Assembly: GCA_905250885.1 (NCBI GenBank)
Contig: CAJNOQ010001856.1
Span: 1 to 27,922 of the forward strand
Source: Didymodactylos carnosus
Lineage: Eukaryota > Rotifera > Eurotatoria > Philodinida > Philodinidae
Direction: 5' to 3'
Length of the DNA stretch: 27,922 nt
Both the position numbers and the translations under genes were made by a program. A model generated the notes under the pieces. It was not told the DNA's origin. It ran no database searches and saw only the letters and a program-made list of their open reading frames with translations. Of this stretch, positions 9,712 to 19,734 are shown piece by piece. The stretch's first letter is position 1. Every line of letters begins with the position of its first letter.

Positions 9712-9948
9712 CCCTCATTTCACCACCTGAGGTTCGTACGGACCCCACGCGGACAAGCACATTTGAATGAAAGTTTGGTTTCTCAACTTCGATCAGCGGT
9801 CATTAGCTGAGGTTAGTATATATTGACGGTACGTCATATCGACAGCTACCGCGAACAAGTTGAAATGATAAGCGCTAATACTTTCTACAAAGAAAGCTGA
9901 AAAGAAATCCGATGGAATATAGGTAGATCACAGGTGGTGAAATGAGGG
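9712..9948. mobile_element. piggyBac-type MITE, 237 bp, TTAA target duplication
   Basis: The ends are a perfect 18-bp inverted repeat, CCCTCATTTCACCACCTG at the left and CAGGTGGTGAAATGAGGG at the right. Each is flanked directly by TTAA (9708-9711 and 9949-9952). TTAA duplication with a CCC-initial terminus is the hallmark of piggyBac elements. The 237-bp interior encodes no protein, so the copy is non-autonomous. The exact identity of the ends suggests a recent insertion compared with most repeats in the window. Confidence 0.88.
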
Positions 9949-10026
9949 TTAAGCTAGCTTTGACGGGTTAAAAATTGGGTCAGGTAGCTGCCGGTATACA
10001 CTCCCCGATTTTTTTTCTGCTTGGGA

Positions 10027-11216
10027 ATGACGAATTAAATCGTGCATGTGGCTTTTATATTTAAAATAATTAATTTAACAATCTTACTAGAAGTATATCT
10101 TACAGTCACCAAGATTCTCTGAAATTTTTAGATTTTTCTTTGTGAAGTCCACGATGTTATCCGCTAAATATCACTATCGCAATAATTAACTAATTAGCTG
10201 AGAAATTCTTTTGTAGACTTAAAGTATGAACATTTTTACAGCAATATCGATAGAAAAGATGTTTTGGAAAATGTTTTTCACTCGAAAACTAAGAAAAGTT
10301 CTATGTCTTGCTTTTCTAGAATTTTTTTCTTACCAGGCCTTACGTGAGCTATCCCAAACGTATGGTATGATTCACCTTCTGACGGGAAATCGAATGGTAT
10401 AGAATAAGTCTGACTAGATTTTCGGAGAGACATTATCCGTTTAATGTTAGTGAAGACTTTTTTCCAAAAAATGCCGTGGATATATTAGTCGTAATTTTTG
10501 ACTTTTCTGTTAATATTGAACGCTTTTAAGCTGATTTTTTTCACCACATGTGTAACTTCTGCAGAGTAAAAAAAGATGAAAGTCTCAGACCAAATCGATT
10601 TATTTTTAACTGACTTTAGAATCTTTTCAAAAGTAAATCATCAATGGTTCTAAATGGTTCATAATGGTTACTGTTATTTTTTTTTATGGTTATCTCTTGT
10701 TATTGTTGTTATGACTATAAATCGGTGTTCTTTTGTTCCAAGTTTTTCGTTGTACAATTCATTAAAAACTTTCTAAGTTATTTTCCTGACTGAGAGTCTA
10801 GGGTCATATGAAGTTAATGTGGCGCCCACATAGTATTGTTCAAGCACATTATTTTTCACCATGCTAGACAATTTAATGTACTAACACATGGAGAAAATAG
10901 ACTATAGTGTTATGTTTCATGACTGAAAATCTAAGATTTTACGAAATACATCTCGATGTCGGAGGAGAGAACAATATTGTTAGTATATGGCGCTCCAACC
11001 AACGTTAATGTATCAGAAGAGGATAGATTATAGGATAGTAAAACTGTCATAATTATAAAATAATTATAAAATATTAGCATTTCAGTAAAATCAGTTTTTA
11101 CAGCCTTTTTCATAAACCTTTGATATTGGCAAAAAGAGTATGGATCCAAATATATATATCTTACGCTATCCAAACTTAGGTATACAAAAGATACGCACGA
11201 CGATAGTTGTGTACAA
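10027..11216. other. gene-free AT-rich stretch
   Basis: No gene or structured repeat is recognised. Around 10640-10690, ATGGTT recurs several times, a weak short-period repeat. The minus-strand open frame at 10931-11230 has no domain features and overlaps a plus-strand frame, so both are treated as chance. Confidence 0.4.
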
Positions 11217-11783
11217 CGAATGTTACGCACGAAATTTAAAATCCTTATTTATGCTTCAAAGGATGATTAATAAACAAAGAAACAGGAAACAGAATAGTAC
11301 TTATTATATATCTCTTCGAAAAACAAGGCATGTGACTACTTTTTAAATATCTCCAGAAGGAAATGTGGTACATATCACCGGATCGGAGTTAACTCATGTT
11401 TTCGATATCATTTAACTCTACGCACCCCCTCCCCTTCCAATCATAAATGAGCTAAGTAACCTATAATATGGTTCCATTAGACAATGGAGGTGGCGTCAAT
11501 TCTACGTGTTACGCACGTAGACTGCTCATGTAATATAAAATTCTTATCTGTGCTTGAATAATGCAAATATGTATTCCAAAGTCTCTTCTTCTGAATGGTG
11601 AAAACCCAAAATCTCTAGCACATTTCCTTCTCGAGATATTTAAAAAGTCATTACGTACCTTGTTTTTTTAAGAAATATATAATAAGTGCTATTGTGTTTC
11701 GTATTTCTTTGTTTATCAATCATCCTTCGAACCATAAATAAGGATTTTATATTTTGTCACAACTTATCCGTGCGTAACATTCG
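11217..11783. repeat. foldback inverted repeat, about 567 bp
   Basis: Left arm 11217-11371 and right arm about 11616-11783 are inverted copies with one indel of about 20-25 bp. Shared blocks are CGAATGTTACGCACG, AAAATCCTTATTTATG, the AGGATGATT-ATAAACAAAG region, CTTATTATATAT and TTTTTAAATATCTC. In the loop, a third partial copy of TTACGCACG sits inside a perfect hairpin (CTACGTG and CACGTAG around 11501-11520). There is no coding content, and the end adjoins another hairpin at 11789. Confidence 0.75.
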
Positions 11784-11788
11784 CTTGT

Positions 11789-11917
11789 CAAATTCGAAAC
11801 TATTCTAATTAATTCGTATTAATCAAAGGAAAACCTTGACACTTTTGACCGTTCTTTGTCACACCGGCACGGTTTTCTTTGATTAATACCGATTAATTAG
11901 AATAATTTCGAACTTGA
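11789..11917. repeat. 129-bp hairpin element
   Basis: Arms 11789-11835 and 11871-11917 pair nearly perfectly around a 35-bp loop that is richer in GC. The arms contain TTCGAAA or TTCGAAAT, TATTCTAATTAAT and TATTAATCAAAG. The element sits 5 bp from the larger foldback and could be a separate MITE or the outer part of a two-part structure. No target duplication was identified. Confidence 0.7.
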
Positions 11918-12852
11918 AAAGCTACCACATCTTGTAGAGCAAACAATTTTCTACAAACTGGTATACTTGTTCAATTTTTGTCAGCTCGTCTTCACTCTTT
12001 TAGACACGCTTCTCAGATAGCCCCAAAATCGATTTTTTGGGCTGTTTGTACAACAGCTGTACTTATATACCGAATCAACGTTCAGAGCCCAGACATTTTT
12101 CATTTTGTAGAGAAATGTTTAATCTACTTAATTATCTAGTTGCAATTTTAGATTATTAGTTTGTAGCTTTATTGCAATTATTTTTTAAAAAAGGGCAGGC
12201 CGTTAAGTGGACAAGCCGTGAAGAAAATAAGGAGTGAAAAAACTGAATGTTCATACAAAGCAAAATTTATTCATTATCATAGAATAAATACTATTATTAA
12301 ATATTTCGTTGTAAAAAGAACAAAAATATGATTTTTATATAAAAATCTAAATATATTTTATATGATTTTATGAAATAATAAGAGTAAACGTATTATTTCA
12401 AAATAAGCCTAACATTGTTCAATTAGAGATTAGTAGTTGGTAAGAAATTATCCAATAATTAATCTCTTTCCCTAATTCAAATCATCATGCAAACCAAAAA
12501 CAATTAACTTTTTATTAGATGAAAACACTTTATTTATTTATATCTTGCTCAATCTTTACAAAGTTATAACGTAGACATCGTGTACTAAATTAAAAGTCTA
12601 TTTTCTAAGTTTTTATAAAAAATAAATAAGTAATTTTTATTTTCAGTTTAATTAAATTCATATTCACAGGTATGCTGTATATTACACTAGACCAAACTGG
12701 TATTCATCAAATCCGGTATAACTGTCTTGCAAATACATAATCTTTATCAAGAAGTCTGTGTTGAAAAATTCATCCTCCCTCTCCTTTGAAAATGAGTAGT
12801 TGTCTAGATTGGATACTCCACATTAAATTGCCAAAATTTTAAAAATATTTTT
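11918..12852. other. 3' flank of the KDM4-like gene, no other feature
   Basis: This AT-rich DNA lies downstream of the minus-strand demethylase gene. TTTATT on the plus strand gives AATAAA on the minus strand. One copy overlaps the stop codon region at 12853 and others lie near 12529-12540, about 320 bp downstream. The more distal one is the better candidate polyadenylation signal, but this is inference. Confidence 0.4.
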
Positions 12853-15800
12853 TTATTTGTTTCTAATAGCAAGATATTTTGGGCAATAATCTTTGTAGTG
12901 TCCGTATCGTTGACAACAATAACATTTTCGTTTTCTCATACGTTTTGGTACGGTATGTAAATGAGTGGATTGTGTTGGTGATAATGTTGGTGTTACAACA
13001 TATTGTGACATATTTACTCTTATTTGATTCATTAGTTTATCTTCAAAATGTTTCCATTTATCTTCATCATTTTTTTGTGGAGAAGACATTTCACTTGTAT
13101 ACGTATAAACTTTGCTTATATCATTAAAAAGTTGTACATCATCAAAATCAACACAAGCTGGATCATCAAGCATAAGTTCATTATGTGTAGAATCTGGAAA
13201 ACGACAATCAATGTCTAAATGAGAAGAAGAAGAAAAAAAACTGAATATGACCTGATTCTGTTGCTAATGATCATTGACAAGTATTTGTATACTAACATTG
13301 AATAATATTTAAATGAATATTAAAGAATGGCTATTAACTAACATTCGAAAGGCGTCAATATCTTTCTGACTCTATAATTTAGTAAAATATAAATCTAATT
13401 CTACAATGAGAGTAGAGTACCATGCAGCTCATATCATTCAACAATGTTAGTGATTATTAATAACCATTTTTTAAGTATCATCTGAATATTATTTGACTCG
13501 ACAATATTGAAATTCTAATTTGAAACTGTTAGTGGACATTAAATTATTTTATAAATATTTATTATTGACACTTACCATTAAAGAGTTCTACTGCTTGAGA
13601 AATTTGATGTATTTGTTGTTGTTGTATTTGTTGCTGTTGTATTTGTTGTTGTTGTTCTTGTTGTTGTTGCTCTTGTTGTTGTTGTATTTGTTGTTGTTGT
13701 TCTTGTTGTTGTTGTTGTTGATCGTCATTATTTTGATTTGATGTGGGCACTATGCTTCCAACATCTTGTTCAAATCTTTGTAGAACATCTTTGGTAAAAT
13801 AATTCATATTAAGTTTAACAGCTGTGTGTACACACGAACACATTTTAGTTTTTAAACCATAATTAATCCAAGATGGTAGTGCATAATTAATTGCTTCAGC
13901 AATATTTAATCCACAATTAAAACCAAAATGATATGAACGTGGTAGTATAACAACAATTTCATTTTGTTTTTGTACAATTTTATGAAATTCAATATTATGT
14001 TGTCTAAGAACATGTGGATTAATTAGAAGTGTTTTATGTTGAAGTGGAGCTGTACATAATTTTTCATCACCGGTTAATTCAAGTAAATTATTTTGATAAA
14101 CAAAATTTTCTAAACGTTCTGCGTATGCTTCTGGTATAACGTACCAAATTTTTGCTGCACCATGATGAAGATAATTTAATGAATAAAGATCACAATCTTC
14201 GGTGTGCATACCAAATACACTACCCCACATACCAACGTAAAGAAAGGGAGATGTTATACCTATAAATAAAGAATATTATGTATTAATAATATAGAAGAAA
14301 TAATCATGAAAGTATTAACTAATTGTCTATTATTAAACCAACATCACTATTTGAATTTATCCACTGCTGTTATATACGTTAAAAAAATGTCTAATAAGCC
14401 AAGAGAAAAATTTTGAATGCTAACATTAATAAATCTTCGTCCGAGAGCATTAAAAAACTTGTACAAATTTATTGAAATATTTTCAAGATTTTGAATCTGA
14501 CTTGTAATTCAAAATCTTTCACAATTTTTGTATTAGAATCTGTCTGAACAAAATCTTGATTAAAATCTGAAATAGATTCTAAATAATTAGTTGTACACTA
14601 GTTACATTAATTAGTTAGAATCTGAACAGATTTGAAAATTCAAAAATAAAAAGAATGATATATTCGTCTGTCTGTCTGTCATACAGATCAAACAAATTTT
14701 TAGCAGTCCTTTACACTTTAGTACTATAATAACCATAAATAAGGCTAATATTATCATACTGACATTTTTGTCCAATCTCTGATTCATTTCATAATCACTA
14801 ATCGTCTTAGTCACTAATCATCTTTGTGAGCAAAGATCTTATTAATTATTGAAAAGTTTTTGAATCTTTTCAAGATTTTAATCAAGATTTTCCAAGATGG
14901 ATTGTAAAACAGATCCTAATCATCACTTTCGCAGATAGATTTTTCAAGAAAACATGATCATGACCTTGACAAGAATTGTTAGAATTCTGTAAGATCATGA
15001 AAACTTGAAAGATCTTGTGCGTATATAAACTTTCTACTATATTATTGCTTTTTAAATTCCTTTATCAAGCTTTTTTTGTGATAAAATTCATCTGAATTTG
15101 ATAATTCAATGAATCAATTACTACTATTAAATTAAAATAATTTGTATTTCGTATTGGTCTATCACCACGATTCTCAAACATAAATTTGAAATGTGGAATA
15201 GCTAAGTTGTGTAGTAATAAATCTAACGAAAAGAGTGAATTCTTTAGTTCATTAGTATCTAAATTTACTATCTAAAAGCACTTAAGAAAGAGTAATTAAA
15301 ATGTGCAAAAGAAGTCAACAAATAGCTTGAGAGTTTATTTTGTCAATACTATAGACTACTTTCGTTAAAATAATACCAGATACAAAATTTTAGTGAAAAG
15401 TCTATATTCAACTAATACTCACCGTATCAGATTTAAAGCGAAGTCCTGAAAAGTCGACTGTTCTTAAAGCTGTACAGTTCCAATAACAAGCGGACTAAAA
15501 GGTTTTGTCAATGGTAACAACATGTAGAACAAATATTCTTGATCAAAATGAGACATCTTCTAGTTCTGTATGAAGTTCCATTCAAAAGTTAAGATGACCT
15601 TGCTAGACAGTTCAAAAAATGCATTGTATCTCACATTCACACTACTTCGTATTTGTACACAGTCTTCATCAAAGTAACAGCTACAGAGATCGACTTAGTC
15701 TCAAACTAGAGATAATATATGTGGATAGAGAGATAGATCAAATACTATTTCGAGTTTCGATTTCATTTTTCTGTGAGAATACTTTTTCTATAGAAAAGTT

Positions 15801-17851
15801 AAACAGAAACTATTAAGAACATCCATCATTCTAGACAACAAAATATCAGACATGAGTCTTTTATCACATGTATTTTGTCCATAGAATCTTTTCATCATTT
15901 GATTCGACAGTGAGAGAACATGAAGTGTATGATATAAGAACGCTGAAGGATGAAGCCTTGAAAATTTTATTGTAACTGTTCCTTAGACAACGTGCCCCAC
16001 ATTTCTTGAGAGTCACATAGATAGAAATGATACTCCCGACGATAGATTTTTTCAAATGATAGAGCCTTCGAGCTGTGACTAACTGTGATCGAGTCAGTTT
16101 ATATACGAATGTGATCTCATAAGCTGAGATATGGTTATCAAACATCAGGTTGACATTGTTGCAAAATATCTGCGTCAAACAAGACAATCTTTCGATATTT
16201 TCAATTTTTCGGTTCTAGGATAGTTCATTGTTCTACTAGATGACGTAGGAGTGAACTATTGAAACTGTATGGAATATATGGTATAAAGATGGGATCACTT
16301 TATGTTATAGTTGAAAAAATTTCGGATTGCTGTGTGCTGTATCCGGTCTTATAGGTTTCATGAAAGTAGGTCATTATATGGAACAGAAAACTCCATATAC
16401 TAGAAGAACTTTTAGCACTTTTCTCAACTTTTACTTAGTTTTTATAGAAAAACGTCTCTTATCCACGACGAATCCCATCCATCTCCAGTACGTATCAGAC
16501 ATAAGTTTTAGGAGAGTTTCGATTTATTGAATACCTCTTCGTTTGTCCTATACCAAGTCTTGAAGTTTCTTTTTTTTTTGACTTTCTGATGAAGTCTTGT
16601 ATTCGAGCCGTTTTTGTTATAAAAACTAAGTAACAGTTGAAAGAAGTGCTAAAAGTTCTACTAGTATGTGGAGTTTTCTGTCCATATAATGACCTACTTT
16701 CATGAAACCTATAAGACCGGATACAGCACACAGCAATCCGAAATTTTTTCAACTATAACATAAAGTGATTCCATCTTTATACCATATATTCTATACAGTT
16801 TCAATAGTTCACTCTTACGTCATCTAGTAGAACAATGAACTATCCTAGAACTGAAAAATAAAAAAAATCGAAAATGTACGACAGTCGATTTTCGCAAGAT
16901 ACTGTTTATTTTCTGATTTAAAAAAAGGTGTATATTGACATTTTCGCAAGTGATAAAATAGAAATGATAGAAAAAGTCAAAGGAAGATAAATTAACGGGA
17001 AATAGTTTTTAGACAAAATACTTCCGTAAACATTCAGTAAGTCCAAATGCATTGTATGAGAATCTTTCCTAAAACTCCATTTCTCTAAAACTCGATATGT
17101 GATCTATCTACTTTTCTTTAGTCAGACACTCTTGTCTAAACTTGAACTTTCAATGTAAAAATTGGACAAATAATTCTCATTTAAAAAATTTTGTATAAAG
17201 AATTAAGGAGAAAATTTTATTTATGATGAAGGAGCATATGCAAACTTTTATAAATATCTAAGAAATTTAAAAAGTGATGATGAAATTAATGTTACGATGA
17301 CCTGTAAAAAAAGACAAAGATTTTTGACACATTTGCATACCTTTGATATTTGCTGGATAATAATTAAGTAAAGATTTTAAATGATTAAAATTACAAGTTG
17401 TCTCTTTTTTTGCAAATAAACTAAAATGAATATCGGCTGCATATAGTGGTGGATACGTCGCTGACATATAATCACTAATAGTTGTCCAAAAATGTTCTTC
17501 AACATCATTAATTAAGTCAGATAAACGATAAGATTCACTTTCAGCTAAACGTTTAAATTCATCATATGACATATGACGACGTTTTGTTGTTGACGTGTTC
17601 TTAATATGATATATATGATTATTTTTTGATGTAGGCATAATATTTTGAGTTAAATAAGATTTAATACGAATATCGGAAAAACAATTGGTAACAGGTATCC
17701 AACGAAGTGGTGGAACAATTTTAAATGCACCACATTGTGAACGAATAATATATTGTTCTTGTGAAAGAATATATGCCGAAAGATTTTTAAATTCATCATA
17801 TGTTGGATAAAAAACAGGCACTTCTTTTTGAATGGAATTATCAATATCCAT
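12853..17851 (-). CDS. KDM4-like JmjN/JmjC histone demethylase with C-terminal zinc knuckle
   Basis: Three exons (17851-17341, 14259-13576, 13214-12853) join in phase through donors GTATGC and GTAAGT and acceptors ending ATAG and TTAG. They give 518 residues. JmjN lies at about 10-53 and JmjC at about 137-313. Relative to human KDM4A, Fe(II) ligands His189, Glu191 and His281 are present. So are 2-oxoglutarate contacts Tyr137, Asn199 and Lys207, and the structural zinc site Cys239, His245, Cys311, Cys313. By family knowledge it should demethylate histone lysine (H3K9 or H3K36 type) in the nucleus. A glutamine-rich tract fills about 351-388. The C-terminus has a CCHC knuckle (Cys496, Cys499, His504, Cys509) of the nucleic-acid-binding Gag or CNBP kind. 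PHD and Tudor domains are absent. The start is the first in-frame ATG, just before JmjN. Catalytic competence is inferred from the residues; the target is unknown. Confidence 0.92.
13215..13575 (-). other. intron 2 of the KDM4-like gene, 361 bp
   Basis: The donor AATG|GTAAGT is at 13576/13575 and the acceptor CATTTAG|ACATTG at 13215/13214. It has a pyrimidine-rich tract of TTC repeats before the acceptor. It interrupts the Asp399 codon in phase 1, separating the glutamine-rich tract from the exon carrying the zinc knuckle. The zinc-knuckle exon is thus a discrete last exon, consistent with gain by exon addition. Confidence 0.85.
13610..13725. repeat. TTG/CAA trinucleotide tract coding for glutamine
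   Basis: A TTG-rich run on the plus strand, interrupted by TTC, CTG and ATT, reads on the minus strand as runs of three to six Gln codons (mostly CAA and CAG) punctuated by Glu and Ile. It lies within exon 2 of the KDM4-like gene. Such tracts change length by slippage. The interruptions suggest it is old and partly stabilised. Confidence 0.9.
15541..16040 (-). repeat. 495-bp dispersed repeat, copy 2, inside KDM4 intron
   Basis: This is the inverted copy of 7756-8250, with about 90% or more identity and only scattered substitutions (for example CTGCAG against CTACAG). It lies in intron 1 of the demethylase gene. On the side beyond 16040 similarity to copy 1 fades quickly. At the other end weak similarity persists to about 15541. 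The neighbouring foldback begins about 150 bp away. Confidence 0.8.
16193..16870. repeat. foldback element, 262-bp arms, 154-bp loop
   Basis: Arms 16193-16454 and 16609-16870 are inverted copies with roughly 92-95% identity. Landmarks are TTCTAGGATAGTTCATTG, ACTTTATGTTATAGTTG, GCTGTGTGCTGTATCCGG and TTTCATGAAAGTAGGTCATT. The short frames at 16327-16530 (+) and 16495-16752 (-) are the same arm sequence read from opposite ends and are not genes. It would form a long hairpin in the demethylase pre-mRNA. No clear target duplication was found. Confidence 0.85.
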
Positions 17852-18177
17852 CACTTAACTATAATGACTTTAAATAGTGATGAATTTATAGATGCACAAC
17901 GATTTTAAAGCTAATTTATGTATCTGTTCTATTAATGTTAATGTACCTGTATATCGTTTAAGTGATGCGCGGAGAAGAAAATAAATAGAATATTTATTCG
18001 GTGGGCGCGTTACTATGAATAACATGCATAATTTTTAACGTCAAGGACGCTTTAAGATAATGATAGAAAATATATATACGTTATAATACTGTGACCGTTT
18101 TGGATTTTATGCGAATAAAGTAGGACATATTCTACATAATATATTTAAATAAACAGTAAAATCTACAATTGTTTTTC
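17852..18177. promoter_or_regulatory. upstream region of the KDM4-like gene
   Basis: This 326-bp gap lies between the demethylase start codon and the large foldback and must hold the proximal promoter and leader if the gene is expressed. No TATA box at a convincing distance can be singled out in such AT-rich DNA. A small GC-rich patch (GGTGGGCGCG at about 18000-18009) stands out. The role is inferred from position only. Confidence 0.3.
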
Positions 18178-18635
18178 TTAAGATATATGCACTTTTAGTA
18201 TTCCTGATTCAACTTTAATCATAAAAATGTGTCTACTAAACATATGATAAGCTCTATATGAGGACCAATGATAAAAAAAGTAAGAAGTCAAATAGATTAG
18301 ACTAACCATTAACGTAGATAAATTTTTTATCAACAAAAATTGAAATAATTTTTCTAGATAGGTTTATGATGATTAGAATTCAAAGGACAGGGGACGATAA
18401 GAGGCAAAATTGATCCACGCTCAGATTGGCCCAAATCAGTCTTATGTTAACTCATCTGATGCAGCTTTTGTCCACGATTAATACTAACATATTTTTAAAT
18501 CTTAAAAGTCCTTCTCAGTGCCCCTGGAAACCTTTTAGCAAAAAAACTCTTCTCGCATTAAGCGACGTTTCCTCAAAGTATTTACATTATTCAACCTGTT
18601 TTACCCAGAGCAAATATCAATTGTTATACACCGTT

Positions 18636-19020
18636 CGATAGAGAATTTCACGAGCTACAAGATGATAAATGGGATAGCCTTAAGATAATGTAACTGGATA
18701 CTCTAAGATCCGGAATGCTCGGTAGCATCCAAGGAAACCGGTAGGTCAACGTCGCTCATATTTATAACGGTGACTAATTTTCTCGTTAACCACTCTACTT
18801 TATACATCATGCGATAGAGAATTTCACGAGCTTCAAAATGATGTATAAGATGATCTTAAGAAAATGTAACTGGGTAGTCTAAGCTCCGAAATACTCGGTA
18901 GCATCACAGCAAACCCGTGGGTCAACGTAGTTCATGTTTATAATAGCCATTGATTTTCTCGTGAATTACTCCACTTTATATGTCATTCGATAGAGATTTC
19001 ACGAACTTCAAAATGAGCTA
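18636..19020 (+). repeat. tandem repeat, 176-bp unit, just over two copies
   Basis: Units begin at 18636, 18812 and 18988 with CGATAGAGAATTTCACGAG or a close variant, so the period is exactly 176 bp. The third copy breaks off after about 33 bp. Shared internal blocks include AATGTAACTGG, CTCGGTAGCATC, GGTCAACGT and ATTTTCTCGT. A fragment of the unit's first 23 bp also occurs at 3903-3925. The repeat lies in the loop of the foldback and may be its replicating or binding core. Confidence 0.85.
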
Positions 19021-19481
19021 TAAGTCTTTCAAAATATGTCCCTATTGGTCAATAGTTGAAATACTTGGCCGATATAATGATTTTCACCTATCTTAGTGCT
19101 TTGAACACTCCGTTAGTCGTTTCTCTGCTATAACGAAAAATTATGTATTGTTCAAAAACATACCATTGGATAGCCCTTGAAATTTTCTACAAGTGAGCTG
19201 GTCACAATGTCCAGACAGGTGTAGTTAGTCATTAAAGATACGGAAAAGAAGCTTTTGAGTGTTATCTAAGCAGTACAGTGTGTCATAATCACAAGACCTC
19301 CCTTATTTTTGACTTTTTAGTAAAAGCTGGAACCAATCTGAATAATGTTTTGAATAGCCCGAAGGTTTTTTCTATCAGATGAAGTGCATATCGCCCTTTT
19401 ATGAGAAAAGTTGATAATCGAGCTTCTGGAAAACCTGACCGCTGGAAAACCAAGTCCTTAGTATTTGGTCAGAAAATTTTG

Positions 19482-19734
19482 CAAACCACATAGTCTGATA
19501 GAGCGAAGAAATCTGAGCAAAATAAATATAATAATATAACATATCTAAATATATTATAATATAACATATCTGCCGGCACTCTATAGTGCTTTTTCACTTA
19601 ACTGCAATCGATTTATCACTAGCTACAAAGGGCGTGAGAGTTACCAAACTATTGCGGTGAAAAAGCACTATAGAATGCCGGGAGATATGTTATTTTGCTC
19701 AGATTTCTTCGCTCTATCAGACTATATGGTTTGG
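19482..19734. repeat. inner palindrome nested in the foldback
   Basis: Left arm 19482-19597 and right arm 19658-19734 are inverted copies sharing GATAGAGCGAAGAAATCTGA, GCTCAGATTTC and AAGCACTATAGA. The left arm holds an extra stretch of about 40 bp made from a short tandem duplication of ATAACATATCTAAATAT. The right arm ends 3 bp before the outer right arm of the larger foldback, so it looks like a second element joined to, or inserted at, that boundary. Confidence 0.75.

Larger units (their letters stand above)
14260..17340 (-). other. intron 1 of the KDM4-like gene, 3.1 kb, repeat-filled
   Basis: The intron is bounded by AAAG|GTATGC at 17341/17340 and TTATAG|GTATAA at 14260/14259. It falls inside the Gly171 codon (phase 1), between the JmjN side and the core JmjC fold. 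It is far longer than intron 2 (361 bp). It contains a dispersed repeat copy (15541-16040) and a foldback (16193-16870). The part from about 14450 to 15010 is enriched in AAGATTTT and AATCTTGA-like motifs. No other gene is visible in it. Confidence 0.85.

Noticed and set aside
9512..10026. Mariner-like element around the piggyBac MITE
   Set aside because: The ends (CCCAGGC and GCTTGGG) resemble those at 1526 but lack TA flanks; kept only as a hint of an older host element.
14668..14690. CTGT microsatellite in the demethylase intron
   Set aside because: Only a few units; too short to matter.
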